From Glycine soja (Eukaryota > Streptophyta > Magnoliopsida > Fabales > Fabaceae): a DNA stretch of 64,000 nucleotides. Of the stretch, positions 1 to 12,594 are shown in pieces (positions within the stretch are counted from its first letter, which is position 1; each line of letters begins with the position of its first letter). The stretch covers positions 6,219,657 through 6,283,656 of the forward strand of contig NC_041020.1 of the NCBI RefSeq assembly GCF_004193775.1, in the 5' to 3' direction. The notes below the pieces were generated by a model. The model was given only the letters and a program-made list of their open reading frames with translations. It was not told the DNA's origin and did not search any database. Position numbers and translations under genes: made by a program.

Positions 1-1537
1 CCTTCATCAATGTTTTCATTGGCCCATGACTGCCCTTTCCGAATTGCCATGGTACGAAATGCCATATGGTTTAGCTTTGAACCTCCCTTGTAAGAGTTAT
101 TAGTTCCATTTCCAGATACAACAGTTGAATTAGCATTTGTGTTTACACTTGAGTCACTAGAGAGTCGTGATGTACGTCGAGGACCAGAATCAGAAAATAA
201 TCTACCTGAAATCTGTAACAATATATATTTAGGGAACAAATGAATGGTAAAACGATGTGTTTTATAATCCGGAAAAGTCAAGCACTCAGCCCAGAGTATA
301 TATTATTACAATTATGCAAAACACTCCTCAAAAACAAAAGTTACTCAACAGAATAAATGGTCAACTAATTCACATGTCATAATATGCAAAATATATTCAA
401 CTGTTCATCTTACGATGTATAGCACTAAGCAAAAACCCCCAAAGAACAGAATGCAAAATAAACTATAGCTAAGCTGAGATGCCAAGGGTATGCAGAAAAT
501 TGAGTAACAATATTGCAACCATATAAGCGAGAATCAATGGTAATTGGTTAACATGAATTAAAAAGGTAAACTTAGATACCCATAACATCATAATTAGATG
601 TAAACATAATTGACGTGCCATTCCCATAACGAAAGGCTCACACAGCTTAATGCTTGATTGAAGATTGGCAGTTTTGATGTTAGCAATCTGTATTAATCAA
701 TATCACTACTGCCAAAAGAAGAAAATATATCCAACACTGCCATGATTCACTCAAATCAATCAATCTCCATATACAGAGAAAATCCCAGAAAGTTAACATG
801 TTTATTTATTGACACAAATAGAGGTTGATCGACAGAACCAACCTTTCGTAACTTTCCCTCACCCACAAACTTTCTTCGAGGGGCTTGAATAGGAGAGTTT
901 ACTGTTGACTTAGGGGAACTGTCAGCACCAAGTGTAGTAAGATTTTGGTCATTTGGCAGCACGTTCCTACACAATGGGGGTGGAGCAACACTTGACAACT
1001 TCAAAATGAGAAAACATGTCATTCATTTGAAAAAGGAAAATGGACATCAAACTCATGTAATTGACCAAGGAACCTGCATTATCAATTTATCATTTAAGGA
1101 AAAATGGGATGGCTATATATATTATTGTTGGAGAAAAAAAACCAAGTCCCACATCGGCTAGAGATAGGACCAAGATAAAGCATATAAGTTGGGGGCAACC
1201 CTCACCCGATGAGATAGCTTTTAGGGTTGAATTAGGGTGTGTTTGGTTTAGAGGATGGAAATAGAAGAGAAATTTTTTAATTAAAGTAGAATGTAAAAGG
1301 TGTGGGTCCCACAAAAAAAGTACAAAATTTCTCTCCAATATGCTTTCTTTCCTCTCTACCAAACACACCATTAAGCATAAACAAAATAGCTTTTAGGGTT
1401 GAGTTAGGGTGTGAGTGTGAGGGGATATTTTGGGAAAAACTCAAGTCTTACATCAGCTAGAGATAGTGCCAAGATAAAGTATATAAGTGGGGGTTAATCC
1501 TCACTCTATGAGCTACCTTTTAGGGTTCAGTTATGTC

Positions 1538-1578
<41 letters not shown>

Positions 1579-4500
1579 CCTGCTGGTTGAATTGAAAATT
1601 GTGGAAACTATATTTGGATAAATAGTGTAGCTTTCCACAAAATTTTAATAAACATTAATAGGCATACACAATATAAAACTACAGTCACCTGTGCAACCAT
1701 TGGAGAAGGGGTGTTATAAAATGACATGTTAGATGAACCACTATTAATAGGTTGACCAGCAGCTCCTCCTAAAATAGATGCTCCATGATGATATACAGCA
1801 GTATCCTTGAGACCTTGCATTTGTTTGAGTTGCCTTGGACTCGCTTCTTCAGACATACAAGGTCTTGCAGCAACTTCATTAGTATGTTCAGATGACATAT
1901 GTGAGTTTGGAGAGGTTGAACAATTGAGGTATTGCTTTTGTATGCAAAAAGCTGCTGCTTCACCAAAAACTACAGTTGCTTCTTCAGCAGCACCTAGATA
2001 TTTAAAAAACAGTGTAATGATAACATTGATGAATGAGCATAAGAAAATAATATATAGATTTACATTAGAAAAATGAAACAGTCATTTCAAAATCTAATTT
2101 TGCATTGGTTTCCGGGTAAACATATGCTTTCTATTGAGTCAGATGACAGATTCAGTATTAGGTACAGCCATAAGCACTTAAGTAAGAAAAACAAATGTAT
2201 TTTCTAATGCTCATTACTGTTATGTTTTTTCATCTATCATGTGTGCAAACCACAATAAACTATGTTCGATGCTCTGTTACCAAAACATCATGTTATAACA
2301 ATAAGTGCACCATTACCATACCATACAGTTTAAAATGTTTGCTTAGTTTTTAGCAACCAGCCATTTAAACTACTAGGTTTTGCCAGTTACTTAATCATGT
2401 ATGTTCGGTGTACATTTGGAATTAAGTGAAATCATCTCATATTACCTAATATACACAATTCCTCATATGCAGCCCACATTAGAGGATCCATTGAGAGTGC
2501 CTGCTTGAAATGTTGTATGGCATTTTTCCTTCTGTCAGTGCATCTGAAAAGGCAGAAAATTATTAAAGGGAATATAGAAGGATGAATATAGATAAGAAAA
2601 TAGCACAAACTAATTAGAGGTTAAAGTTTTAAAGTTTAGGTTGCTTAGCAAAAATAGTTTGTATAGAGCTGGTTATAAAATTCAAGGGTTGAAATCACAC
2701 CTTATTGTCTACTTAAAATGTGTAACACTCAACAATTAGGGAGGGTGTTGCATAGACAAAAAACAGAGAAGGATGAGGGTTCAAAGATGGATGCATGGGA
2801 AAATACAGCCAATTAGGGATTCTTTAAATTCTAAAAAGGGGGACGGAAATTTCAACATTTCCCCTAGCACCCCCCCAAAAAAATTGATGCTGTTTAGTAG
2901 GGCAAAAAATGGGGGTTTCCAAAAAAACCCCATTATAGTGTCACTATAGTATTGCAATGACCACTATTTTGGTCGTGACTGCAGCCACTATGGTCACTAT
3001 TTGAAAATACACCACTATTCAAACTTTGTAGTGGTTCATGGCTGCTCTGAACTGCTATAGCATGTGTAAAGTTGGTACCACTTATATTAATAAATATGTT
3101 CTAGGGAAGGTCATATAACTATAATTCTTAGCCTCTTGTACATTCCACTAAGAAGTGAGAAGAGGCAAACTAATTTGGTGTCGGTCATTGTTAAATATTT
3201 GCATGTATGTCCTTTCAAAAAAAAAAATTGCAAGGTCATTGATGAGAAGACAGTTCAACTACCTGTAAATGAGCCCTAATAGATAATGACCAGTTGCACC
3301 ATTTGGAACCTACATAGTAAGGAAAATAAAATTAACAAAATCATTCATCTTCTTCCAAAAAATGCACCAACAAACTATAATAAAAACAGCTTGAAACAGA
3401 GGGGATGTCAGAACTTATGCGATAAGTGAACCAATAATAGCAAACTAGACTAGAAATAAAGCAGAATAAGAATGATAACAAATTTAAAATTGTTTGGGAA
3501 ATAAAATATGGACACCTATATAATCATTACTCTAAAATACATACTAAACTGTGTTTTATACCTCTGCACCGGGCTCATCGGCATGACATAATGCATCTTC
3601 AGCTTCACTAAGAAGATCCATATGAAAGCATGATAACGCAAACAAGTACCGAGATTGAGCCGTTTGGGCTCCTTCAAGCAATAAAGCAAAAAAATAATGA
3701 GAGAGTCAACTGTCAAGCGATATAATAAGAGGAGGCACTGCTACAAAATAATAGCAACCAAAGGAAATAAAGCATTCTATTAAAAGCTAATTAAAGAGGT
3801 AGAAAAGGAAGTGCGATGTTCAAAAAAAAAAATACGACATAACTAAATAAGGTAAAAAAATACCCTTTAAGATATGGTATGCACAATAAGCTTGATTGCT
3901 CTGCAAATAACAGCCAGCTAACAATTGCAAATTTGTCTGTATAAAACAAACATTATTATCAACCACTGACTAAGAAAGTATAAAAGATGTCCTTTAGCAA
4001 GTGACATTGACTTAAAAATAGCCAAATACAGGGTGCAAACCAATTTCATGAATAAATAGTGTTAAGGGTAGAAAATTGTTGATTAGGCACATTCCAATAC
4101 AAGTATCATAGACACATTCAAAACACATGTATCTTAGGTACAAGAACAATAAATAAGGAGGATACATTGTACATATTAAGTCAGAAAGATAACACAAAAA
4201 TGTATAACAATAATAAATAAAAAGTTAATAATAAAACATATCACAGTAGTGAAGCTTAAATATGGACATTTTCTCTCTAACAGATCTGCATGATTCACAT
4301 TTGTCGTAAATGAATATAATTAATGTCAGGTTGCGTTATGTCTTGAACAACAAGAGCAACCATTGAAAGTTGAACCTTCTGACTGAATAATTGCCTACTC
4401 AGACTTGGCAATTGAGGAGTTGTGAATCGTCTGACTGAGATCTATCGGTCAACGGTCGATGTCCCACCCATGACTGATCTAAACTAGCAAAACCAACATG

Positions 4501-5358
4501 ATGTTTACGGTCTACAAAACCCTTCTGCAAAGATGCTAGAAGCCCACGAAGAATTGTGTGCCCCAGGCCTTGGTGGCCAGTATAGCGGCCTCTAAAACCT
4601 TCCTGCGAAACTAGCAAAGGCAAAATCGGCACCACTCCCAAAAATGGCGGGAACAGTTGACGAAGGACACACTCATTAAATAGGCATCACCAACCTAGGT
4701 CACACCAAGTCACATATGATAGAGCTCACTGGACTCTTGAGTTCATACCAAACTTTATAACTTTCACTGTTACGGCACAAACAAACTCAAATTTTGGAAG
4801 CTGGAAAAATCACCATCCACAGTTTATCACTTCAAAACAAAAGAAAGCTAGCAAACACACGCAAGGAAACTCCAAACCTCAATTCACTCACTCACACAAT
4901 TAACGCAACACGAAAACAAAACGGAATTCCAAATCTCTCAAAGCAAAAAACACTCCATCGAGAAACTTCAACAGAGTAATCGAATCAAACAGCTACCGAT
5001 AACCTAACCAGAAGCCATCGATCACAAAGGTAATACAGCGAAAGAGCGCGCCGAGAAACGTAAATTAAAAAAATAAAAAGGAAAAACAATTTAAATTCCT
5101 CTAGCTCGTAGGTTTAAGTAACTAATTTTCTTCGCCGGATAGGTTTGCACGAATTTCTGAGGAACCAAACAGATATTAAAAAAAAATCAATTTTCAATTT
5201 TCAATGTGAGTGTTGAAAAAGAGAGAAGAAGAAATAATAAAAAAAAAAAACACCTCGGAGGGAAACTGAGCACAGAGTCGCTGCGAGATGAAGATGGCGT
5301 TGGAGTGCATGAAATGGCGAAGACTCTTTTGAACGCAATCTACGAGTATTGCTTCCAT
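1..5358 (-). CDS. CDC27B: CDC27B / HOBBIT, anaphase-promoting complex subunit 3 (5' part, 8 exons)
   Basis: Encodes the TPR scaffold subunit APC3/CDC27 of the nuclear APC/C ubiquitin ligase, which binds the IR tails of co-activators and substrates-bound partners to drive mitotic cyclin destruction. I read eight exons on the minus strand: 5254-5358, 3864-3936, 3562-3671, 3263-3309, 2446-2543, 1689-1993, 843-998 and 1-212 (continuing off the left edge). All internal borders are GT..AG and the phases close exactly (105, 73+110, 47+98+305, 156 nt). The peptide starts MEAILVDCVQKSLRHF and later shows NLQLLAGCYLQSNQAY, GHYLLGLIYR, DPLMWAAYEELCIL, NMSFYNTPSP, SSPKSTVN and GQSWANENIDEG, all landmarks of Arabidopsis HOBBIT/CDC27B. 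About 368 codons are present. The C-terminal TPR repeats lie outside the window. The ATG at 5358 was chosen because it matches the family N-terminus. No frame damage was seen, so the gene is probably functional. Confidence 0.93.
1127..1530. repeat. two TRIM/LTR-like repeat copies in CDC27B intron 6
   Basis: The sequence AAGTCCCACATCGGCTAGAG followed by a 'gataaagcatataagttggggg..ccctcac' block and 'ttttagggttga' occurs at about 1141-1235. A diverged second copy lies at about 1441-1530. The first copy begins TGTTGGAG, the usual start of an LTR. The phrase 'TCCCACATCGG' is common in short plant LTR elements (TRIMs). No internal coding domain is present. The class is inferred from memory of such elements and the exact ends are not fixed. 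Confidence 0.5.
1538..1578. repeat. (CA)n(TA)n compound microsatellite
   Basis: An uninterrupted run of CA dinucleotides passes directly into a run of TA dinucleotides, inside an intron of the CDC27B gene. It is likely to be length-polymorphic. Confidence 0.95.
3937..5253 (-). other. intron 1 of CDC27B (1.3 kb)
   Basis: This is the longest intron in the visible part of the gene. It is bounded by a GT donor after the codon for Glu35 and an AG acceptor before the ACAAATTTG exon. It holds open frames on both strands (for example minus 4399-4641) that match no family I recognise and lack coding character. I see no confident mobile element in it. Confidence 0.8.
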
Positions 5359-5489
5359 GGCTCTCTCGCTCGTAACGTTCGATTTTTGTTTTTGTTTTCT
5401 TTCACTCTCAGATAAAAACAGGACCTGAACGAAACACAAGAAAGTGAGTGTGGGGTTTTTTTGGTTTCATTCAGTCTTTTTTTGTTAAT

Positions 5490-5990
5490 TAAATTTTTAG
5501 TCCACAAAATTATGAAGGTTTTGAATTTTTATCCCTAAACTATTTTTTTTGGTTTTTAAATAATTTTCTGATATTACAAATAATAATCTATGTTAATGGT
5601 TGAGCTGTTTATTGATGTGGTCGAGAATATCATTATAGATTATTGAGAGGATAAATTATTATTTCGAGTTGCAAATCTCCCCATGAAGATTATTGTATGC
5701 TTATGGGTCTTTGGAATTTTATGATTTAATAATTATTCTTTTCTTTTCTTTCATTTTAATAGCATAATATTTTAATTATTTATCTAAATATAATAAAACT
5801 TAAGACAAATATGTGATATATAGATGACATTCTAATTGTTTCATGAGACTTCATCACTTAACAGAAGACATTAATGATATAAACTATTATAATTACAACA
5901 AATTCTTTAGGGGTCAAATGTTTTTAAAAAATAGTTTAGGGATCAAAAATTCAAAATTCCATAATTTGATAATTAAAAATTAAATGATTA
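5490..5990. repeat. fold-back (inverted-repeat) element 1
   Basis: A left arm at about 5490-5560 contains 'gaatttttatccctaaact'. It is matched in reverse complement at about 5918-5985 ('agtttagggatcaaaaattc'). The roughly 65-bp arms are imperfect and enclose about 360 bp of AT-rich sequence with no gene. It resembles MITE-type fold-back DNA lying between the CDC27B promoter and the LINE. Confidence 0.6.
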
Positions 5991-6019
5991 AATTATTCAT
6001 TTGATACATATAATTTCAC

Positions 6020-6560
6020 AATTCTTATATTTTAGTCTTTATAGTTTGAAAGTGATTTTTTTAGTTTCTATAATTTACATTTTAATTCTCTTTTGGTCCT
6101 TGTAGTTTAAAAGTTATCTTTTTAGTTCTTATAGTATATATTTCAATTCTCTTTTAGTCCCTATAGTTTAAAAGTGATATTTTTAATCTCTATAATTTGT
6201 ATTTTAATTATCTTTTAGTCATTACTAAAAAAATATATAAAAATAATTACTTATAAATTAGTTATAAATTATAAATTATTTTTTATTACAAATTATCTTG
6301 CGATAAATTAGTTACGAATTACTTGATAATATTTTTGTAGTTAATTGTAATTGATAATATTACTCATATTTTGATGATAAGGACTAAAAGAGAATTAAAA
6401 TATAAAGTATAAGAATTAAAAAAATCACTTTTAAACTATATGGACTAAAAAAGAATTAAAATGTAAATTATAAGGACTAAGGGATTAAAAGAAAATTAAA
6501 ATATAAACTATAGGAACTAAAAAAATCACTGAGGACTAAAAAGTATAAATGATAAAACTA
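6020..6560. repeat. fold-back element 2 with internally repeated arms
   Basis: The left arm (about 6025-6225) is three to four degenerate copies of a ~60-bp unit with core 'tttagtccctatagtttaaa'. The right arm (about 6375-6545) carries the reverse complement ('aaactataggaactaaaa', 'ggactaaaagagaattaaaa'). A loop of about 150 bp of near-pure AT lies between. The transcript or a single strand would form a long hairpin. No coding sequence is present. Confidence 0.7.
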
Positions 6561-6595
6561 TAGAGACCAAATTAATAATTAAACCGAATTTAATT

Positions 6596-6609
6596 AATCT
6601 TTTTTTTTT
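6596..6609. repeat. LINE target-site duplication, left copy
   Basis: The sequence AATC followed by ten T. The identical 14 bp recur at 12558-12571, directly after the element's A tail. The bottom strand at the nick would read GATT/AATTA, which fits the TT/AA preference of L1-type endonucleases. Confidence 0.75.
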
Positions 6610-6685
6610 AAAACATTATCAATGAAAGAAGCGAATAGACATACTATCTTTTTCAATAGTCATTAATTAATTTAAATTTGAAAAA

Positions 6686-8770
6686 ATGAGAGCTGGGGCG
6701 AGAAGGGGAGTGGACGGTGGGAGAGGGGATTCTTGGCGGTGGGAGAATGGAGGTGGTGCTTTTCACACAAAGGTGCAATCTGATGATGGGTGGAATCTTG
6801 TGCAATATCGTAAGAGGTGGGATGGGGGGAGAGGCTCTGGTTATACCAAACCAGATATTTATCAATCCAGGGATCAAAGGAGTAAGGAGCAACTCCAATC
6901 AACAACGATTTACATCACCAATTTTGCGGAGGAGATGAATGCGAAGCACTTGTTCAACAGTCTCAGGAGCTATGGTGACTTGCAAGAGGTGGTGATTCCG
7001 GCAAGGAGAAATAGGATGGGTAAAAGATTCGGTTTTGCTCGTTTTTGCCGGATTCAAGAGCCGGAACGATTCGCCATGAAGCTGGACAATATTTTCATTG
7101 GAGGGGATAAGCTTTTTGCAAATCTTCCTCGATATCAAAGAGATCAAGCGAAGAAGATGCCCGGGGATCCAATATCGAAGGAGAGTGAGCCGGTGGTACG
7201 GAAGTCAACTCAGGTGTGGAAACCGAAAGTCATTGGCCAAGCTAGTAAAATTACAAACGGATCCATGCATGACCAAATGGGTGGCGAGCTGAAGTATGAG
7301 GCAAAGGTGGAGGATATGAAGCGTCTAAGTAAAGCTATGGTCGGAGTTGTGATACATCCGGGCCAATCTTATCTTATACAAGAACAGTTTGCTATGCAAG
7401 GGGTGTTTAAAATTTTAGTTACTCCCTTAGGAGCTAACATGGTTCTCTTAGAAGGTAGTGTCGATGACGAGGACTTCCAAGGCTACATAGAGGAAGCGAA
7501 AGGGTGGCTACAACAATGGTTCAAAGAAATCAAGCCGTGGAATGCGTCGATCGTAGACGAGGAGAGATTGGTTTGGGTGAGATGTTACGGGGTTCCAAGC
7601 CACGTATGGGATTCCGATTTCTTCTCTTTTTTAACGAAGGATATTGGCGTTTTTGTAAACTCTGATGACAACACCATGAAGAGAAAGACAATGGATGTAG
7701 CTCGATTAATGGTGCGCACAGTCAAAAAAGAGGCAATTCATATGATCCGTAAGGTGTGTATCAATGGCGTCCCTTTTTCCATTAAGATGGTGGAGGATTG
7801 GTTTGGTACAATACAATGGAGTAGTTTACAGGATCAAAGTAAGCGCGAGTTATATAATAATGAAAATTCTTCTAGTGACGATGAAGTGTGGCCGGAGAGT
7901 TCGCCGGAAGATGATTTGGTGGAGGAGGATGATGAAGCTGGCAGTTATGGAAATAATTCAGCATTAAATGAGGCATTAATTGGAATATCAATTTCAAATT
8001 CAAATGAAGGCAATAATGAGTTGGTAAGTAAAAGTGGTAATCAGGAATTAGGGGAGGATTACGTGGAGGAGATAAAAGACCACTCAAAGGATAATTTATT
8101 GTGTTGGAACTCTGCTGGAGATTTTATGAAACAATTAGAGAGTCAACAAGTGGGGGAATATTCAGCAAATTCGCATGTGAGTGCAACACGTGGATCAGGG
8201 GGGTGTAAAGAGAGTTTTTGTGAAGAAAGCCCAGGAAATTCATTAAGTTCGTTTGGCCCAATTGTGTCTTAGAATCATTTGGGTCCAGTTTTTAATAATA
8301 ACTCAGGCCCATTAGTGGAAAGACTCTCTTCAATCCAAAGAAACAATCTCTCTTCTCAGATCCCACGCGTGAAACAGAGAAAACTTTCCAAATGTGGCTT
8401 TCTCTCAAAACCGGGTCGGGCATCACGTTCCAACAGGGTCAATCACGATTTGAAATCAATTTCTCAGCAATCCTCCATGAACGAAGCTCCTGTAAAGTCG
8501 CGCACAGCAACAGAGCAAGCCTCAACGCATTTTTCTGGTGGCTCTTACTTGTGCAGTGGGTCGTTGTCAAGCGCTGATATGCGTTTATGTAACAACAAGT
8601 TCTGGGTTTTACAGAGCAAATTAGTGGCGCAGAGGGTTTGGGAAGAGGCACGTAACATAGGGGTGGAAGGCACGGAGAAGGACGAGGTGTACATTCAACA
8701 GATTAATTTATGTGAGAGCAGAGATGCAGTTGCAAAGCAGCAGAGGGTGAACAACAATGGTGTCTCATGA
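6686..8770 (+). pseudogene. LINE ORF1, RRM-containing RNA-binding protein, split by one stop
   Basis: This is the presumed nucleic-acid-binding partner of the LINE ribonucleoprotein. Residues about 72-150 form an RRM, with RNP2 'IYITNF' (75-80) and RNP1 'KRFGFARF' (113-120). A conserved Trp-rich middle region follows (about 210-370), then an acidic Ser/Glu-rich tail. The frame runs 528 codons to TAG at 8270-8272. It then stays open for another 165 codons until TGA 8768-8770, whose first two bases belong to the ORF2 ATG. The simplest reading is that the TAG is a later mutation, but a genuine short ORF1 followed by a spacer cannot be excluded. The N-terminus is Gly/Arg-rich. Confidence 0.8.
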
Positions 8771-11700
8771 ATATTATGTCTTTGAACATGAGAGGGTTGG
8801 GAGACAATTCAAAGAGAAAGAGGTTGGCCAAAATCATCAATTCAGGTAATTTTGATCTTGTTTGTCTCCAAGAAACTAAGAGAGAATTTATTGAAGATTA
8901 TGTTGTTGAAAATATGTGGGGTAACCAGTTAATTGATTGGATAGCTTTGCCTTCGTCTGGTTTGTCGGGTGGTTTGTTAATGATGTGGAAAAGGGGATTA
9001 TGGGTGGTTAAGTCTAATTTTTCTGATCATGGCTTCATAGGTGTTTGTGTTGAGTTTAAGTCGAAATTATTCTTCTTCGTTAATGTTTATGCTCCATGTA
9101 ATACTGCTGGTAGAAGAGTATTGTGGGAGACTTTATATAATCTCAAATATGGTAGCTCTGCGGGAGAGTGGTGTCTGGTGGGGGATTTCAATGCGGTATC
9201 TAATAGGGAGGAAAGGACGGGCAGAAGCGAAAAGTGGGGGTATATTGATATGGTGGATTTTAATGCTTTTGTGAATGAAATGAATCTTATTGATCCTCCT
9301 TTGCATGGGAATAAATTTACTTATTTCTGCTCTGATGGTATTGCTGCTAGTAGACTGGACAGGTTTCTTGTTTCGGATGGCATCATGAATCTATGGCAAG
9401 TAAAGGGGCAGAGGGTTGGTAAACGAGACATTTCTGATCATTGTCCCATATGGTTGGAATGTTCTAATCTTAATTGGGGTCCTAAGCCTTTTCGTTTTAA
9501 TAACTGTTGGCTTGAACATGATGGTTTCAAGTCTTTTATTGTTGAGGAGTGGAAGAAGATTCAGATTACTGGAAGAAAGGCATATGTCATAAAGGAGAAG
9601 CTAAAAATTATTAGAGAGAGTTTGAAAAAGTGGAATAAGGAGGTGTTTGGGTGGCTAGACCTTAATATAGAAAATATAGTGGCTGATATGAATGAGTTGG
9701 ACAGAGGCATAGAGGAGGGGTGTAATCTTAATGTGGTGGTGAAGAAGAAAGAAGCAAATGCATTATTTTGGCAACAACTAATGATGAAGGAGAGCTTGTT
9801 GAAACAGAAATCTAGGTTGCGTTGGATTAAAGAAGGAGATTCTAACACAAAATTCTTTCATTCTTGTCTTCAAGATAGGAGGAGAAAGAATCAAATCTTA
9901 TCCTTACAAGTGGAGGGGCGTTGTGTGGAACAAGTTGGGGAAGTGAAGATGGAAGTGCGTCGATTTTTTGAGGAATGATTCAAGGAAGCTTCTTTTTCTA
10001 GACCGGTGTTGGGGGGGATAGAGTTTCAGACTTTGGGGTTGGAAGAAAATTCTTTCTTAGTGGCACCATTTTCTGAGGAGGAGATAAAGGATGTAGTGTG
10101 GAGTTGTGATGGTAATAAATGCCCTGGTCCGGATGGTTTCAACTTGCGCTTTATAAAAGTATGTTGGGAGTTTGTCAAGGATGATATTGTTGAATTTTTA
10201 CAAGAATTTCAGATCACAGGTGTGCTTCCTAAAGCTATTACGGCTTCCTTCTTGGCTTTGATTCCAAAGGTAAATAACCCCCATAATCTAAAGGAATATA
10301 AGCCCATTTGTCTGATTGGGTGTCTATATAAAATTCTCTCCAAGGTGTTGGCGTCTAGATTAAAGAAGGTAATAGCTAAACTTATATCTCCTTGTCAGTC
10401 AGCTTTCATTTCAGGAAGACAAATTTTAGATGGTGTCTTGATGATTAATGAGGTAGTTGATCTCGCCAAACGTAGAAAGGATGAATGTTTGTTGTTTAAG
10501 GTAGACTTTGAGAAGGCATATGACTCGGTTTCCTGGAGTTTTTTGACTTACATGTTGAACAGAATGGGTTTTGATAAGAGATGGATTGGGTGGATACAGG
10601 CGTGTGTTTTTTCTAGTTCTATGTCAGTCTTGGTTAATGGGAGCCCCACGGATGAATTCACAGCTCATAAAGGTTTAAGACAAGGAGATCCACTATCTCC
10701 ATTTTTATTTCTCATTGTGGCACAAGGACTTTCTGGTTTGGTACAAAAGGCAATTCAGGTTGGAAATTTTGTTGGTTATCAGGTGGTAGATGGTTTAAAC
10801 TTGTCTCTATTACAATTTGTTGATGACACAATTTTATTGGGTAAGGGGTCTTGGAAGAATTTGTGGAGCATCAAAACTATTTTCAGAAGCTTTGAGTTAG
10901 TATCTGGTCTTCAGGTCAATTTCCACAAAAGTAAGTTGATTGGTTTGAATATCAATGAAGGTTTTCTAGAGTCAGCATCAATCTTTCTCTCTTGTTGTAT
11001 GACTTTAATACCTTTTAAGTTCATGGGTGTTCCGGTTGGTGCCAACCCGCGGCGAAGATCGACTTGGAAACCGGTGGTGGATTCTATAAGGGCTAAATTG
11101 TCTTGTTGGAGGGGACGTAATCTATCCATCGGAGGAAAGGTAACACTTATTAATTCGGTTCTCTCGAGTTTACCTCTATATCTTTTCTCCTTTTTCAAAG
11201 CTCCTAAAGTGGTTATTAAGGAACTAACACAAATTCAAAGAGATTTTTTGTGGGGATCACATGAGGAGGAAAGGAAGATTTGTTGGGTGTCATGGGAAGA
11301 CATTTGCAAATCGAAGAAAGAGGGAGGGTTGGGTGTGAAGAATTTAGAGGTTTTCAACATATCTTTGCTTGCTAAATGGAAGTGGAGGTGTATTCATGAT
11401 CATAATGCACTTTGGAGGGATTTGCTAGCTTTTAGATATGGTAATTTAATAGCAAAGCAAACTTGTAGTCTTGATCGATCATGGGGCACAAAAGATTCAA
11501 TATGGTGGAGGGATTTGATGTTGTTGGAGAAAGATTTGTCACAAAACCAGAATTTTTTTCAAAGAGCAGTGAGTTGTGATGTAGGAGATGGACAATCAAT
11601 TCTATTTTGGTATAATAAATGGTTAGGGTCCGAGCCGTTGAAGGATGCTTTTCCGGAGCTGTTTGCAATTTCATCTCAGCAGTTGGTGTCTGTAGGAAAC

Positions 11701-12465
11701 GCAGGTTCATGGAGGAGAGACCAATGGACGTGGGGCTTGACTTGGAAGAGACAGTTAAATCCGAATGAGGAAGAGTCGCTTCACTCTTTGGAGACCATTC
11801 TGGTTGATGTGCATCTAGTGGCAGAATCTCATGACAGGTGGAAGTGGTCCTTACACAACTCCAAATTATTCACTGTAAGTTCTTGCTATTCTTTTGCCAT
11901 GTCTTTGGTAAATCAAACACAAATGAATAGCAATATACTGGATATACTATCTATAGTTTGGAAAGTTCCTGTGCCATCCAAAGTAGCTTTGTTTTGTTGG
12001 CGGTTACTATTGGATCGATTGCCAACCAAGGATAATTTAATTAGAAGGAATGTGGTCATTAATAATAGTAGGTGCTCTCTATGTGATTCTTGTGATGAAA
12101 ATGTTGTACACTTATTCTTTCACTGTGATTTTTCTAATTGTATTTGGAAAGAAGTTTTGAGCTGGATTGGGTTTGTCGATGTTATAGCAGTGGGGGGAGT
12201 TCAACATTTTTGGGAATATGATAGGCTCCTCAAATACAACACTAGCAGCAATAAGGTGCCCTTTATGTTTTGGTTGGCTACTTTGTGGATCATTTGGCAG
12301 GTGCGCAATAATAGCATCTTCAAGGCGGAGGAAAAAGTCATTCCCAAGACTATCAATCAAATTAAGCACATATGTTGGGCCTGGTTCATGGGAAAGGTAG
12401 GAGGGGTAGGTGGATCGAATATTTCAGATTGGTGGAATTCACCTTTTCTATGTAGTAAAGTTTGA
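8767..12465 (+). pseudogene. LINE ORF2: endonuclease - reverse transcriptase - zf-RVT, split by one stop
   Basis: This frame encodes the target-primed reverse transcription enzyme. The N-terminal exo-endo-phosphatase domain starts MNIMSLNMRGLG and has QETK (about residue 37), VGDFNAV (about 138) and ISDHCPIW (about 223). A TGA at codon 404 (9976-9978) interrupts the frame, which then continues in the same phase. The RT follows with LIPKVNNP, FKVDFEKAYDSVSW, GLRQGDPLSPFLF and the catalytic FVDD box (about residues 684-687). The C-terminus has WKVPVPSKVALFCWRLL and a CxxC..H..C zf-RVT motif (CSLCDS...HLFFHCDFSNCIW). Total length is about 1233 codons, normal for plant L1 elements. The start ATG overlaps the ORF1 stop, suggesting reinitiation. 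Confidence 0.93.
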
Positions 12466-12557
12466 AACTATCTCATCTGAGACATTCTTGTAATGGGTTG
12501 GAGTACTCCTAGTGCTCCCATCATTATAATATAAATTCATATTTCTTATAAAAAAAA

Positions 12558-12571
12558 AATCTTTTTTTTTT
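12558..12571. repeat. LINE target-site duplication, right copy
   Basis: Perfect repeat of 6596-6609 (AATC plus ten T), adjoining the poly-A tail at 12549-12559. Confidence 0.75.
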
Positions 12572-12594
12572 GTTTGGGTTCAAATTGAGAGCGG

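Larger units (their letters stand above)
6610..12557 (+). mobile_element. full-length LINE-1 (non-LTR) retrotransposon, about 5.95 kb
   Basis: The layout is a short 5' UTR (6610-6685), ORF1 with an RRM fold (6686-8770), ORF2 with apurinic-type endonuclease, reverse transcriptase and zf-RVT region (8767-12465), a 3' UTR of about 85 bp, and an A tail ending at 12557. A perfect 14-bp direct repeat flanks the element. ORF1 and ORF2 overlap by four bases. Each ORF has just one in-frame stop (8270-8272 and 9976-9978), so this copy is recent but defective. No RNase H domain was seen after the RT. Confidence 0.9.

Noticed and set aside
4399..4641. 80-codon minus-strand frame in CDC27B intron 1
   Set aside because: It has no family match and lies within an intron of an intact gene. 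It may be old transposon DNA, but nothing supports a gene.
8439..8651. Separate small genes between LINE ORF1 and ORF2
   Set aside because: The plus frame at 8279-8770 is the continuation of ORF1 after one TAG. Other frames there are shadows.
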